Below, piece after piece: positions 9,101 to 15,375 of a DNA stretch of 64,000 nt (positions are counted from its first letter, which is position 1; every line of letters starts with the position of its first letter). The DNA comes from Streptomyces roseoviridis (lineage in GTDB: Bacteria; Actinomycetota; Actinomycetes; Streptomycetales; Streptomycetaceae). The notes beneath the pieces are model-generated. The model ran no database searches. It was not told the origin of the DNA and saw only the letters and a list, made by a program, of their open reading frames with translations. Location of the stretch: NCBI RefSeq assembly GCF_039535235.1, contig NZ_BAAAWU010000001.1, positions 930,001 to 994,000 of the forward strand, read 5' to 3'. A program made the position numbers and the translations under genes.

Positions 9101-10458
9101 CACGCCTGGGTGAGGTTCTTGTACTCGGCCTGGTCGAGGAGGGGCAGCGTGACGGCGGCCCGCTCGGGCCGCTCGGCGCCGGCCCGGACGAGGGAGAGCA
9201 GGTGGCCGGCCACCGAGGCGAGGGGGAAGTCCTCGTCGAAGACGTCGAGGGAGCCGTCGAGGTCGACGCGGATGTCGGCGTCGTCCTCGAAGGCGTGGAC
9301 CATCACGGAGAGGGCGTCCTGGGCGTGCACGGGCGCCTTGACGGTGATCTCCCGCGCGAGGCCGGGCAGCGCGGCGGGGCGGGGGAAGCGCAGGTAGGAG
9401 ACGGTGACGTCGAACAGTCGGCGGTTTCCGGCCGGGCCGGCGGGCAGCTCGCGCAGCAGGTCGCCGAGGGCGAGGCGCTCGTGCGGGCGCAGGGCGTCGG
9501 TGGTGGTGCGGACCTGCGCGGCGAGCTGGTGGAGGGTGGCGTCGGCGGCCACCGGGACCCGGACCGGCAGGCTGTTGGCGACCTGGCCGACCGCCGAAAG
9601 CTCGGCCGCGCCGCGCCGGTTGAGGAAGGGCACGCCGACCACGGCCTCGTCGCTGCGGTGGATCCGGGCGAGGTAGGCGGCGAAGGCGGCGGTGAGGAAG
9701 GCGAAGGGGGAGCTGCCGCCCTGGCGGATCCGGCGCACCAGGTCGGCCTCGAGGGTGAAGCTGTGCCGGGCGCGGCGGCGGTGGCCGTCGGCGGGGGCCG
9801 GGGCGGCGGTGAACAGGGCGGGCTCGACCCCGGCCAGGGCCTCACGGTGGTGGGCGCGGTCCCGCTCCTGGGCGGGCGAGCCTTCGTAGGCGGCCGCGGC
9901 CTCCAGGAGCGTGGTGACCGAGCCGGCTGCGGTGTCGGTCTCGACGGCAGCGGCGGCGGTCTCGGCGCCGGTCCGGCGGGCGTACTCGGCCCAGACGCGG
10001 CGGCTGACCTCGTTCAGCGCGTAGGCGTCGGCGAGCAGGTGGTGGGCGTTGAGGTGCAGATGCACCACCGTGGCGCTCTCGCGGAGCACCGCCGCCGTGA
10101 ACAGACGCGAACGGCGCAGCGTGAAGGGCCTGTTGAAGGAGCGTTCCTGCCACTCCGCGCAGGCCGCAGCGGGGGCTGCCGCGCCGGAGTGGTCCACGTA
10201 CGTGGCCCAGGGACCGGACTCCTCGGCGGCGCACCACTGGTGGGGCACTCCGTCGTGGTCGTCGAAGCGCAGCGCGAAGGCGTCGGTGTGCCGCAGGACA
10301 TGGTCCAGGGACGCGGTGAGCGCCGCCGCGTCCACCTGCCCGGTGAGACGCTCCTGCAGGACGACGTTGAACTGCGGGTCGGGAGAAGAGACGGCGGATT
10401 CGGCAGCCCAGATGTCACGCTGATATGCAGACAGCGGGAACTGACGTAATGCGAGCAT
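3109..10458 (-). CDS. Bimodular NRPS, C-A(Ser)-PCP-C-A(Pro?)-PCP-TE
   Basis: A 2,449-aa synthetase. Approximate order: C1 1-430 (HHLLADA at 139-145, Gly of HHxxxDG replaced by Ala), A1 455-955 (YTSGSTGRPKG), PCP1 1000-1065 (LGGDSI), C2 1095-1510 (HHAILDG), A2 1560-2040 (FTSGSTGAPKG), PCP2 2085-2155 (LGGTSL), TE 2180-2440 (GWSFGG). The A1 pocket reads DVWHFSLVDK, the serine code of EntF. A2 reads about DVQCLSQVVK; the DVQ start resembles proline codes but the rest is unusual. A free N-terminal C domain suggests lipo-initiation with an acyl-CoA. The start ATG 10456-10458 follows GAAGGAAA. Codon 4 is TTA, implying bldA dependence. Confidence 0.95.
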   Translation of the reverse strand: MLALRQFPLSAYQRDIWAAESAVSSPDPQFNVVLQERLTGQVDAAALTASLDHVLRHTDAFALRFDDHDGVPHQWCAAEESGPWATYVDHSGAAAPAAACAEWQERSFNRPFTLRRSRLFTAAVLRESATVVHLHLNAHHLLADAYALNEVSRRVWAEYARRTGAETAAAAVETDTAAGSVTTLLEAAAAYEGSPAQERDRAHHREALAGVEPALFTAAPAPADGHRRRARHSFTLEADLVRRIRQGGSSPFAFLTAAFAAYLARIHRSDEAVVGVPFLNRRGAAELSAVGQVANSLPVRVPVAADATLHQLAAQVRTTTDALRPHERLALGDLLRELPAGPAGNRRLFDVTVSYLRFPRPAALPGLAREITVKAPVHAQDALSVMVHAFEDDADIRVDLDGSLDVFDEDFPLASVAGHLLSLVRAGAERPERAAVTLPLLDQAEYKNLTQAWQGEDVPYADGRTVHGLIAEQAARTPGRTAVAATAGAEPLSYAELDARANQVARALAARGVGTGDRVAVLMDRSPLLIVALLGVLKAGGAYVPVDPGYPAERIRFLLEDSRAAVVLTGGDTVPAGPGAPASTGPGAPAATGAEAPGATVPVLPVETLLTGPDDPFDSPAGPHDLAYVIYTSGSTGRPKGVMVEHHSVINRLAWMQKRYPVGAEDVVLQKTPISFDVSVWELFWWAVEGAGLALLPVGGQKDPRQILDTIAEQRVTTLHFVPSMLGPFLDLLEISPELRARAESLRTVFCSGEALPPARVEQFHRVFDGPGAPLLVNLYGPTEATVDVSYHDCVAEPGKPVRRVPIGRPVDNTRLYVLDAYGGLQPAGVPGELCIGGVQVARGYLDRPELTAEKFVEDPFTPGGRLYRTGDLARWLADGTLEYLGRIDGQVKIRGNRVELGEVQNRLASLPGVRDALVVDHTTPARGTVLAAYYVADTALSATALRTELAAQLPEFMVPAHFTRIERIPLTPNGKADRRALPAPTAGGASGPAGEPPRRPVEAELIRIWSEVLEVENIGVHDDYYALGGDSITVLRIHALAEKAGIRFSVTDLMRHPTVAGLAAHATADATTGPHPQEAPLEPFALVSQVDRARLEGRADAYPLTRLQLGLLYHSRAEENSAVYHDVFRYSLVLPWDEDRFRAAFDALVARHPVLRSSFDLGTFSEPLQIIDREAPDALDVADLRGRPEDEARAEILAHVEERRHHRYVFERAPLYFLRAHVLDESVELVLSFHHAILDGGSVATLLTEVLQDYLHALGHPVDAVDGAGPLPSAAHHVVAERRALDSADTRRFWQEYLAEAPLVSLEAFRPHEAPGHDGQITKVVDLDRELGEAARALAAERSLPVKSVLFAAHVLTLRLFSGTEDVTTGLVTHGRPELAGAERTTGLFLNTAPVRLDTSAARDWAEVAVEAFRQERLAHPHRRYPLSAIQEDRGSTVLETAFNYIHFRQLAEVLALPGVRLQEFVTWEETNFQLLVNAMTDPVDRSVRLRMDFHGQTFTEAQATLYAEAFTAILERIVSHPDEAPDLSFLAPAPAVTDTSTPPAGTDTSAPPTATATAATPPDVVRALAEQTARTPGAVALAFGEREWTYAELDRVSARVARTLVGLGARPGARVGIAMDRSPETVAVITGVLRAGAAAVPLDVSYPAERLTSMVEQAEPLRVIAHRRHAAVFQGIAPVLPVEEILDAPRAGAAEDGPELPAIDPAGTAYILFTSGSTGAPKGVAMPHRSLAQLVAWQNSIPSGVVGGRTAQFAPLSFDVSFQEIFSTLCGGGTLVVLTEEQRRDMPQLLRLLDRERVERICLPYVALQQFAEAADALDLVPRALKALLSSGEQLRVTDEIRRLCAALPGVVLENQYGPTESHVVTAYAMTGDPAAFPALPPIGTPIIGSRVYVLDSALRPVAPGTKGELYLAGTCLADGYLGRPELTEERFLPDPFVPAAATGSPAARMYRTGDLGIVLPDGAIVCLGRADSQVKVRGYRVEPAEVELAITRFAAGHPGLAEAAVVARRRDGGDSFLAAFLVGEEDRVDENLLRKQLRTVLPEYLMPSHFEWIDALPLTPSGKRDDGALRRRPLTTAGPAEGGGAEPRDAYERTLTEILAELLQLPSVGVHDNLFALGGTSLTAMRLVVLIEQRFGINVPLSEFVSAPTAAELAVRLRDGGARTAFDPLVPIRTGGNRRPVFFVHPMGGNVLCYVRFASYLREDQPFYALQAAGADPGTEPLRSVEEIAASYVEAIRRVQPSGPYVIGGWSFGGFVAFEMARQLRAAGEEIARLVLLDTTALNPGRRLNTGDEALLGWFFWELLWLRRGGDSPLELIPAELTTLDEKFDFIAQLAIDEGVLPAGSTGAVVRRLFHVYEANWKAAFAYRPDPVDQDMVLIHASEPLPEVLNSMHTAIESMHRDPSNGWRERTTGDLAVVDVPGDHLTLMEEPHVATTVRVVSDLIEQ

Positions 10459-10511
10459 CGGTTTTCCTTCGGTCTTTAGGGCCACGGAAGTGTTGCTGCC
10501 CGATGCTCGTG

Positions 10512-10539
10512 ATCCTACGTGCCCCCGGATCTGCGTCAC
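10512..10539 (-). promoter_or_regulatory. Candidate NRPS promoter
   Basis: Reading leftward, GTGACG (10539-10534) and TAGGAT (10517-10512) are separated by 16 nt, close to housekeeping -35/-10 boxes. The predicted transcript would have a leader of roughly 45 nt before the NRPS start. It is inferred from sequence only. Confidence 0.45.
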
Positions 10540-10541
10540 CA

Positions 10542-10557
10542 CTACTCGATTGAGTAG
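10542..10557. promoter_or_regulatory. Palindromic operator candidate upstream of the NRPS
   Basis: CTACTC-GATT-GAGTAG is a perfect 6-bp inverted repeat abutting the upstream edge of the candidate NRPS -35 box. A related half-site, CAAGTAG, follows at about 10574-10580. The 196-bp gap is shared with the divergent hydrolase gene. No regulator gene lies inside the cluster, so the binding protein is unknown. Confidence 0.5.
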
Positions 10558-10642
10558 CCGCACACCACCCGTTCAAGTAGTCCGCGTGTGGAATAAGCAG
10601 AAATCCGCGAGATATCCCGGGGAATTCCGGGGCGCCCCTGGC

Positions 10643-10648
10643 TAGTAT
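10643..10648 (+). promoter_or_regulatory. -10 box of a probably leaderless hydrolase transcript
   Basis: TAGTAT ends 6 nt before ATG 10655, and there is no purine-rich ribosome site between them. This spacing places the transcription start at or next to the ATG, the arrangement of leaderless actinomycete mRNAs. A -35 box is not clear. Confidence 0.5.
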
Positions 10649-10654
10649 CTGGAC

Positions 10655-11467
10655 ATGACCTCGCCAATCCCTTCCATGAATGCCCCTCTACTGCGGGGAT
10701 CCGGCCCCGCTCTGCTGCTCGCGCACGGTGCGGGCAGTGATGTGCAGGACAGTTACGGCCCGCTGATCGACGACCTGGCGGAATACCGGACGGTCATCGG
10801 CCCGGATTATCCGGGGTCCGGAAACACCTCACTTCCGGGCCGGCCGCTCAGTCTTGACGAGCTGTCCGACCACATTGTGGAAAGCGCCGTGCGGCACGGC
10901 GCCGAGACTTTCGCGATTTCCGGGTTCTCGATGGGCTGCTCGGTCGCCGTACGGACCGCGGTCCGCCATCCCGAACGGGTTACCGCGCTCATTCTCTCGG
11001 CCGGCTTCGCCCATCCGAATCCGCGTCTCCGGCTCGCCGTGGGCACCTGGCGCGCGCTCGGCAGGCACCTTCCGGAGAGCCGCGAACTGGCCGCCTATCT
11101 CTCCCTGATGGTGGGCGGACCGGAGTGGCTCGACGAGCGCACCGCGGACGAGATCGAGGAGCAGCTCACCCTCTTCGCCGGCGGACTGCCGCCCGGCACC
11201 GACGCCCAACTCGCGCTGTTCGAGCACATCGACGTACGGCCGGACCTGGCCCGGATCGCGGTGCCGACCCTGGTGGTCTCCCCGCTGCGGGACCTGCTCA
11301 TCACTCCCCTTCACTCCCGGGAACTCGCGGACGGCATCCCCGGCGCCCGGCTGGCGACCCTGGACTGCGGTCACGCCATCGCGGCCGAGGAGCCGGCCGC
11401 CTGGGCGGCGTTGATCCAGGACTTCCTGACGTCGGTGGAGGAGCCCCCGGGACGCGTACGGGGGTGA
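10655..11467 (+). CDS. Alpha/beta-fold hydrolase, divergent from the NRPS
   Basis: A 270-aa serine hydrolase with the nucleophile elbow GFSMG, the oxyanion segment LLLAHGAGSD near the N-terminus, and candidate acid and base in 'VVSPLRDLLITP' and 'LDCGHAIAAE'. It begins at an ATG without a ribosome site. It shares the control region with the NRPS, so it may belong to the cluster as a type II thioesterase-like or product-processing enzyme. Its sequence resembles general alpha/beta hydrolases more than canonical NRPS type II thioesterases, so a housekeeping role is possible. Substrate unknown. Confidence 0.85.
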   Translation: MTSPIPSMNAPLLRGSGPALLLAHGAGSDVQDSYGPLIDDLAEYRTVIGPDYPGSGNTSLPGRPLSLDELSDHIVESAVRHGAETFAISGFSMGCSVAVRTAVRHPERVTALILSAGFAHPNPRLRLAVGTWRALGRHLPESRELAAYLSLMVGGPEWLDERTADEIEEQLTLFAGGLPPGTDAQLALFEHIDVRPDLARIAVPTLVVSPLRDLLITPLHSRELADGIPGARLATLDCGHAIAAEEPAAWAALIQDFLTSVEEPPGRVRG

Positions 11468-11540
11468 CGCGCCCCGGGGGGTTCGAGGCCGGGCCGCCCG
11501 GGCGGCCCGGCGGCGGACCGGGGCGGGTCCGGGGGCCCGA

Positions 11541-11710
11541 GTCGACCGGGCCCGGCGGACCGTCCCGGGCCGACAGGCCCGAGTCGACAGGCCCGAGTCG
11601 ACCTGGTCCGGCGGACCGTCCCGGGCCGGAAGTGCCCGAGCGGCTCGGCCCGGGCGGACCGTTCCAGGCCCGACAGGCCCGACAGGGCCGACAGGGCCGA
11701 CAGGGCCGAG
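11541..11710. repeat. Nested GC-rich repeats after the hydrolase
   Basis: The 260-bp gap between the convergent hydrolase and MFS genes holds an imperfect 31-bp duplication (about 11541-11571 and 11598-11628) and then about four head-to-tail copies of GACAGGGCC (about 11678-11708). No gene is supported. The repeats may fold and help stop the convergent transcripts. Confidence 0.7.
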
Positions 11711-11727
11711 CGGCGCCGCCCGTCGGC

Positions 11728-12939
11728 CTAGCCGAGCCGACCGCTCTCCGGGGCCCGGCCCAGGGCGGCCACCAGCAGGGCGGCGAGCGCCAGGCCGCCG
11801 CCCAGCCACATCACGGCCTCGATCCCGGCGCCGTCCGCGGTGAGACCGCCGACCAGGGCGCCCAGCGCGATCGCCCCGTTGAAGACACCCACGAAGAGCG
11901 AGGACGCCGCCTCGCGGGCCTGCGGCGCGGCGGCCAGCAGCCAGGTCTGGGTGCTCACCGACACGCCGCCGTACGAGATGCCCCACACCGCGAGCATCAC
12001 GCCGGCCGTCAGCACCGAGCCGCCGAGCAGCGGCAGCAGCCCCACCGTGGCCGCCAGGACGACGGCGATCACCAGGAGCGTGCCGCGCGGGGAGCGGCCC
12101 GCCCCGGCGCCGGCCGCGAAGTTCCCGAGGACGCCGGCGACGCCGTAGACGAGGAGCAGGGTGCCGATCATCGTGGGGCTGACCCCGGAGATCTCCTCCA
12201 GCGCGGGCCGTACGTAGGTGTAGGCGGCGAAGTGCCCGGTGACCAGGAACGCCACCACGGCGAGCCCGGTCGCCACCCGCGGGTTGCCGAACAGCTTCAG
12301 CACGCCACCGAGCCGGATGTCCTGCTCGGCCGGGAGCGGCGGCAGCAGGGCCGCGAGTGCGATCAGGACGACCACGGCCAGGGCGGCGATGACGACGAAC
12401 GCCGTCCGCCAGTCGGCGAGTTCGCCGATGTACGTGCCGGCCGGGACGCCCAGCACCGAGGCCACCGCGATGCCGCTGAAGATGAGCGAGGTGGCCGGGC
12501 CGACGGCGGTGCCGGACACGAGCCGTACGGCGAGACCGGCGGCGACCGCCCAGACCACGCCCATGCCGATGCCGACGAGGACGCGGGCGACCACCATCAC
12601 GCCGAAGCCGGGGGCCCACGCCGCGAGCAGGTTGCCCAGCGCGAGCACCGCCATCAGGGAGCACAGCAGCACCCGGCGGTCGAGCTTGCCGAGCAGCGGG
12701 GTCAGCAGCGGCGCGGAGACCGCGCCGACCAGCCCCGTGATGGTGAGGGTGAGCCCGGCGGTCCCCTCGCTCACATGGAGCGCGTCGCCGATGGGGGTGA
12801 GCAGCCCCACCGGCAGCATCTCGGACGTGACCACCGTGAACGTCGCCCCGGCGACCGCGGCGACGGCGGGCCAGCCCCCGCGTCGTACGGACTGCCCCTC
12901 TCCGGGCGCCTTGCCTGCGATTTCCTCTGTCTGTGCCAT
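11728..12939 (-). CDS. MFS transporter, DHA1 drug-efflux type
   Basis: A 403-aa protein with about twelve hydrophobic segments, beginning MAQTEEIAG and containing the MFS motif-A-like loop 'LTPLLGKLDRRVLL' between TM2 and TM3. It resembles AraJ/chloramphenicol-resistance type exporters. ATG 12937-12939 lacks a strong ribosome site. A GTG-free upstream extension to 12981 exists but is unlikely. The divergent LysR gene 98 bp away is its probable regulator. It could export the neighbouring NRPS product, but the LysR pairing suggests an independent unit. Confidence 0.88.
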   Translation of the reverse strand: MAQTEEIAGKAPGEGQSVRRGGWPAVAAVAGATFTVVTSEMLPVGLLTPIGDALHVSEGTAGLTLTITGLVGAVSAPLLTPLLGKLDRRVLLCSLMAVLALGNLLAAWAPGFGVMVVARVLVGIGMGVVWAVAAGLAVRLVSGTAVGPATSLIFSGIAVASVLGVPAGTYIGELADWRTAFVVIAALAVVVLIALAALLPPLPAEQDIRLGGVLKLFGNPRVATGLAVVAFLVTGHFAAYTYVRPALEEISGVSPTMIGTLLLVYGVAGVLGNFAAGAGAGRSPRGTLLVIAVVLAATVGLLPLLGGSVLTAGVMLAVWGISYGGVSVSTQTWLLAAAPQAREAASSLFVGVFNGAIALGALVGGLTADGAGIEAVMWLGGGLALAALLVAALGRAPESGRLG

Positions 12940-12984
12940 ACAACCAGCCAACCGGCAGGGGCGTTGGGGAACAACGGCCAATCC

Positions 12985-13000
12985 CTCATCCTTCTATGAG
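12985..13000. promoter_or_regulatory. Operator candidate between MFS and LysR genes
   Basis: CTCAT-CCTTCT-ATGAG is a 5-bp inverted repeat in the 98-bp divergent gap. Its dimensions (close to T-N11-A, one base longer) fit a LysR-type site that could act on both genes. Confidence 0.45.
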
Positions 13001-13037
13001 CGGGATTACTTGATCAGGTGGAGGAGGCCGGGAGTCC

Positions 13038-13955
13038 GTGGGCGGTATCGAGATCCGCGAGCTGGAGGCGTTCCTCGTCCTCGCCGAGGAGCTGCACTTC
13101 GGCAGGGCGGGCGAGCGACTGTACGTCTCTCAGAGCAGGGTGAGCCAGCTGCTGCGCGCCCTGGAGGGGCGGATCGGCGCCCCGCTGGTCGAGCGCACCA
13201 GCCGCCGGGTGCGGCTGACCCCGCTCGGGGAGTCGTTCGTCGGCAGCCTGCGGCCGGCGTACGAGGGACTGCGGGCCACCCTGGACGAGGCGCGGGCCGC
13301 CGCCCGGGCGGAGGTGGGCGGGGTGCTGCGGGTCGGCTTCCAGGGCACCGTCGACGACTACCTCGCCCAGGCGATGGCGCTGTTCGAGGAGGAGTGCCCG
13401 GGGTGCGTCCTGGAGCTGACGGAGATACCGCTGTCGGACCCGTTCGGACCGGTGCGCCGCCAGGAGGTGGACTGCGCGGTGGTCCTCCTGCCGGTACGGG
13501 AGGAGGACCTGGTGCTCGGACCGGTCTTCTCCCGGCAGCCGCAGACCCTCGCCGTCTCCGTCCGGCACCCGTTCGCGGCCCGGGAGTCGCTGTCGGCGGA
13601 GGAGCTGGCCGACTGCCGGCTCATCGGCGTGGGCGCGGGAGGGGCGCCCGGTCCGGCGCCCGCGTACTGGCGCCTGGCGCAGGCCCCGGACCGCACCCCG
13701 CAACTGCGGCCGATCCCGGCGGGCCCGGTCGTCAACACCCTCCAGGAGGGTCTGAGCCTGACGGCGGCGGACCGGGGCGCGATGCTGCTGTGCCGCTCCA
13801 CGGCCGACTACCACGGGCGACGCAGCTCCATCGCCTTCGTCCCGGTCGACGGCCTGCCCCCGTCCGAACTGGGACTGATCTGGCACCGCTCCCACGCCTC
13901 CCCGACCACGCTCGCCTTCGCACGTGCGGTGAAGGGCGTCACGCCGGCGCGGTGA
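13038..13955 (+). CDS. LysR-family transcriptional regulator
   Basis: A 305-aa LysR protein. The winged helix-turn-helix occupies residues about 5-65 (LEAFLVLAEELHFGRAGERL, then SQSRVSQLLRALE). The substrate-binding domain begins near residue 95 at 'VGGVLRVGF'. The start is GTG 13038 with purine-rich sequence (GGAGGAGG, then GGGAG) upstream. It is divergent from the MFS exporter gene and most likely controls it. The ligand cannot be deduced. Confidence 0.93.
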   Translation: MGGIEIRELEAFLVLAEELHFGRAGERLYVSQSRVSQLLRALEGRIGAPLVERTSRRVRLTPLGESFVGSLRPAYEGLRATLDEARAAARAEVGGVLRVGFQGTVDDYLAQAMALFEEECPGCVLELTEIPLSDPFGPVRRQEVDCAVVLLPVREEDLVLGPVFSRQPQTLAVSVRHPFAARESLSAEELADCRLIGVGAGGAPGPAPAYWRLAQAPDRTPQLRPIPAGPVVNTLQEGLSLTAADRGAMLLCRSTADYHGRRSSIAFVPVDGLPPSELGLIWHRSHASPTTLAFARAVKGVTPAR

Positions 13956-14104
13956 CCCTGGTGTCCGGCACCTCGACACGGAGGACGGTGGCGTGCACAA
14001 GGGCGTGCGGGCGGTGCCCCTCAGCCGCGCAGGCGTGATGAGGGCCGGCACGCCCAGTACGCGGCCGGCCACTTCCTCGGGGCGTCGCGGGCACGGCAAG
14101 CTGC

Positions 14105-14125
14105 GCCGGGGCGCGAAGCCCCGGC
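14105..14125. terminator. Short GC hairpin in the LysR-SpoIIE gap
   Basis: GCCGGGGC-GCGAA-GCCCCGGC forms a perfect 8-bp stem 150 bp after the LysR stop. It is the only structure I can point to in this 384-bp gap (13956-14339), which otherwise shows no supported gene. Confidence 0.45.
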
Positions 14126-14339
14126 CTTGCGGGGGTCCCGCCGCCGGGCGCCCGTGTTGGGCGGCCCCGGTCTCCTGGTGGCGCCTTCGGGCCGGGGTGT
14201 GGGGTCGATGAGATGCGGGCGTCGTGCCCTCCGGGCAGAGTGGGGAAGGACCTGTTCGTACCGAGGTGGTCCCCGGGGGTCCCGCGTGCTGGAGACGGGA
14301 CGGAGTGATACGAGGATTGTCGTGACGTCGGAGTGATCG

Positions 14340-15182
14340 ATGTTCCGCAGACGGCCGGCCGACAACAGCGAGGATCTTCTGGTCCGGCTCGGGTCGCTGA
14401 CCGCCAAGGCTCGGGAGCTGGCCGAGACCCAGCGTTCCCGTGTCGAGCTCGCCGTGGCCCTGCAGCGCGGCATGCTGCCCTCGGACCTGCCCAGTTTTCC
14501 GGGCGCCCGGCTCGCCGTCCGCTACGAGCCCGCCAACCACGGGCTCAATGTCGGCGGTGACTGGTACGACGCCTTCGCCCTGCCCGGCGGGCAGATCGGC
14601 ATGTCCATCGGTGACGTCCAGGGGCACAACATCGAGGCTGCCGCCTTCATGGGTCAGGTCCGCGTGGCGCTTCGCGCGCTGGCCTCCGTCAGCGGAGACC
14701 CGGGAGAGCTGCTCGGCCGCACCAACGACCTGTTGATCTCTCTGGGCGCCGACCTCTTCGCCACCTGCACCTTCCTGCGGCTCGACCCCGCTGCCGGCAC
14801 CCTGGAGTGCGCCCGGGCCGGTCACATCCCCCACATCTGGGCCACCAGCGACGGCCGCTCCGGCATCGACGACAGCGAGGGCGGGCCTCCGCTCGGTGTG
14901 CTCCGCGACGTCGACTACCCGGCCACGCGCCACCGGCTCACCGCCGACGGTGTCTTCGTCCTCCTGACCGACGGGGTGGTGGAGGGGCCCTCGCTCCACG
15001 TCGACGAGGGTCTGGACCGGGTGACGAGGCTCGCCGGGATCACCGCCGTCGCCGGGCTGGACGTCGACGCGCTCGCCACCGCCGTCATGAAGCTGGCGGC
15101 CACGGTGGGGCACGAGGACGACGCAGCCGTCCTGGTCGTCGGCCATGACGGCGGTCCCGCCCGGTCGACGGCCGAGGGGTGA
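14340..15182 (+). CDS. SpoIIE/RsbU-type PP2C protein phosphatase
   Basis: A 280-aa soluble serine phosphatase. A short helical N-terminus (to about residue 45) is followed by the PP2C core, with metal-binding acidic residues in 'VGGDWYDAF', 'IGDVQGHN' and 'LLTDGVVEG', and a terminal 'HEDDAAVLVV'. Such proteins dephosphorylate anti-sigma-factor antagonists. It has no sensor domain of its own, while the next gene downstream encodes a MASE1 sensor without output domain. The start ATG 14340 has GGAG about 8 nt upstream. Confidence 0.9.
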   Translation: MFRRRPADNSEDLLVRLGSLTAKARELAETQRSRVELAVALQRGMLPSDLPSFPGARLAVRYEPANHGLNVGGDWYDAFALPGGQIGMSIGDVQGHNIEAAAFMGQVRVALRALASVSGDPGELLGRTNDLLISLGADLFATCTFLRLDPAAGTLECARAGHIPHIWATSDGRSGIDDSEGGPPLGVLRDVDYPATRHRLTADGVFVLLTDGVVEGPSLHVDEGLDRVTRLAGITAVAGLDVDALATAVMKLAATVGHEDDAAVLVVGHDGGPARSTAEG

Positions 15183-15375
15183 AGGGGGCCCGCCCCGGTT
15201 CGGCCCGCCCCGGTCCCGCCCGTCCAGGTTCCACGCGGCCCGGTTTTGTCCGCCCCGGTTCGGGCCAGACCTCGGGCCGGTCCTGACTCCTCCGGCCGGT
15301 CCCGGACTCGTGCCGTACGGCGGCGCCCGACACGCAGGGGTCCTTGCCCGGTCGTGGCGGCCCGGCCGGTGTCTC

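Noticed and set aside
3154..10449. A 7.3-kb open frame on the strand opposite the NRPS
   Set aside because: It is the mirror of GC-biased codons in the NRPS. The translation is Gly/Arg/Val/Glu-rich with no domain, and there is no ribosome site.
11728..13955. MFS/LysR pair as part of the NRPS cluster
   Set aside because: The pair is self-contained and divergent, with its own operator-like site. A repeat-rich gap separates it from the hydrolase. Export of the NRPS product remains possible but is not supported by sequence.
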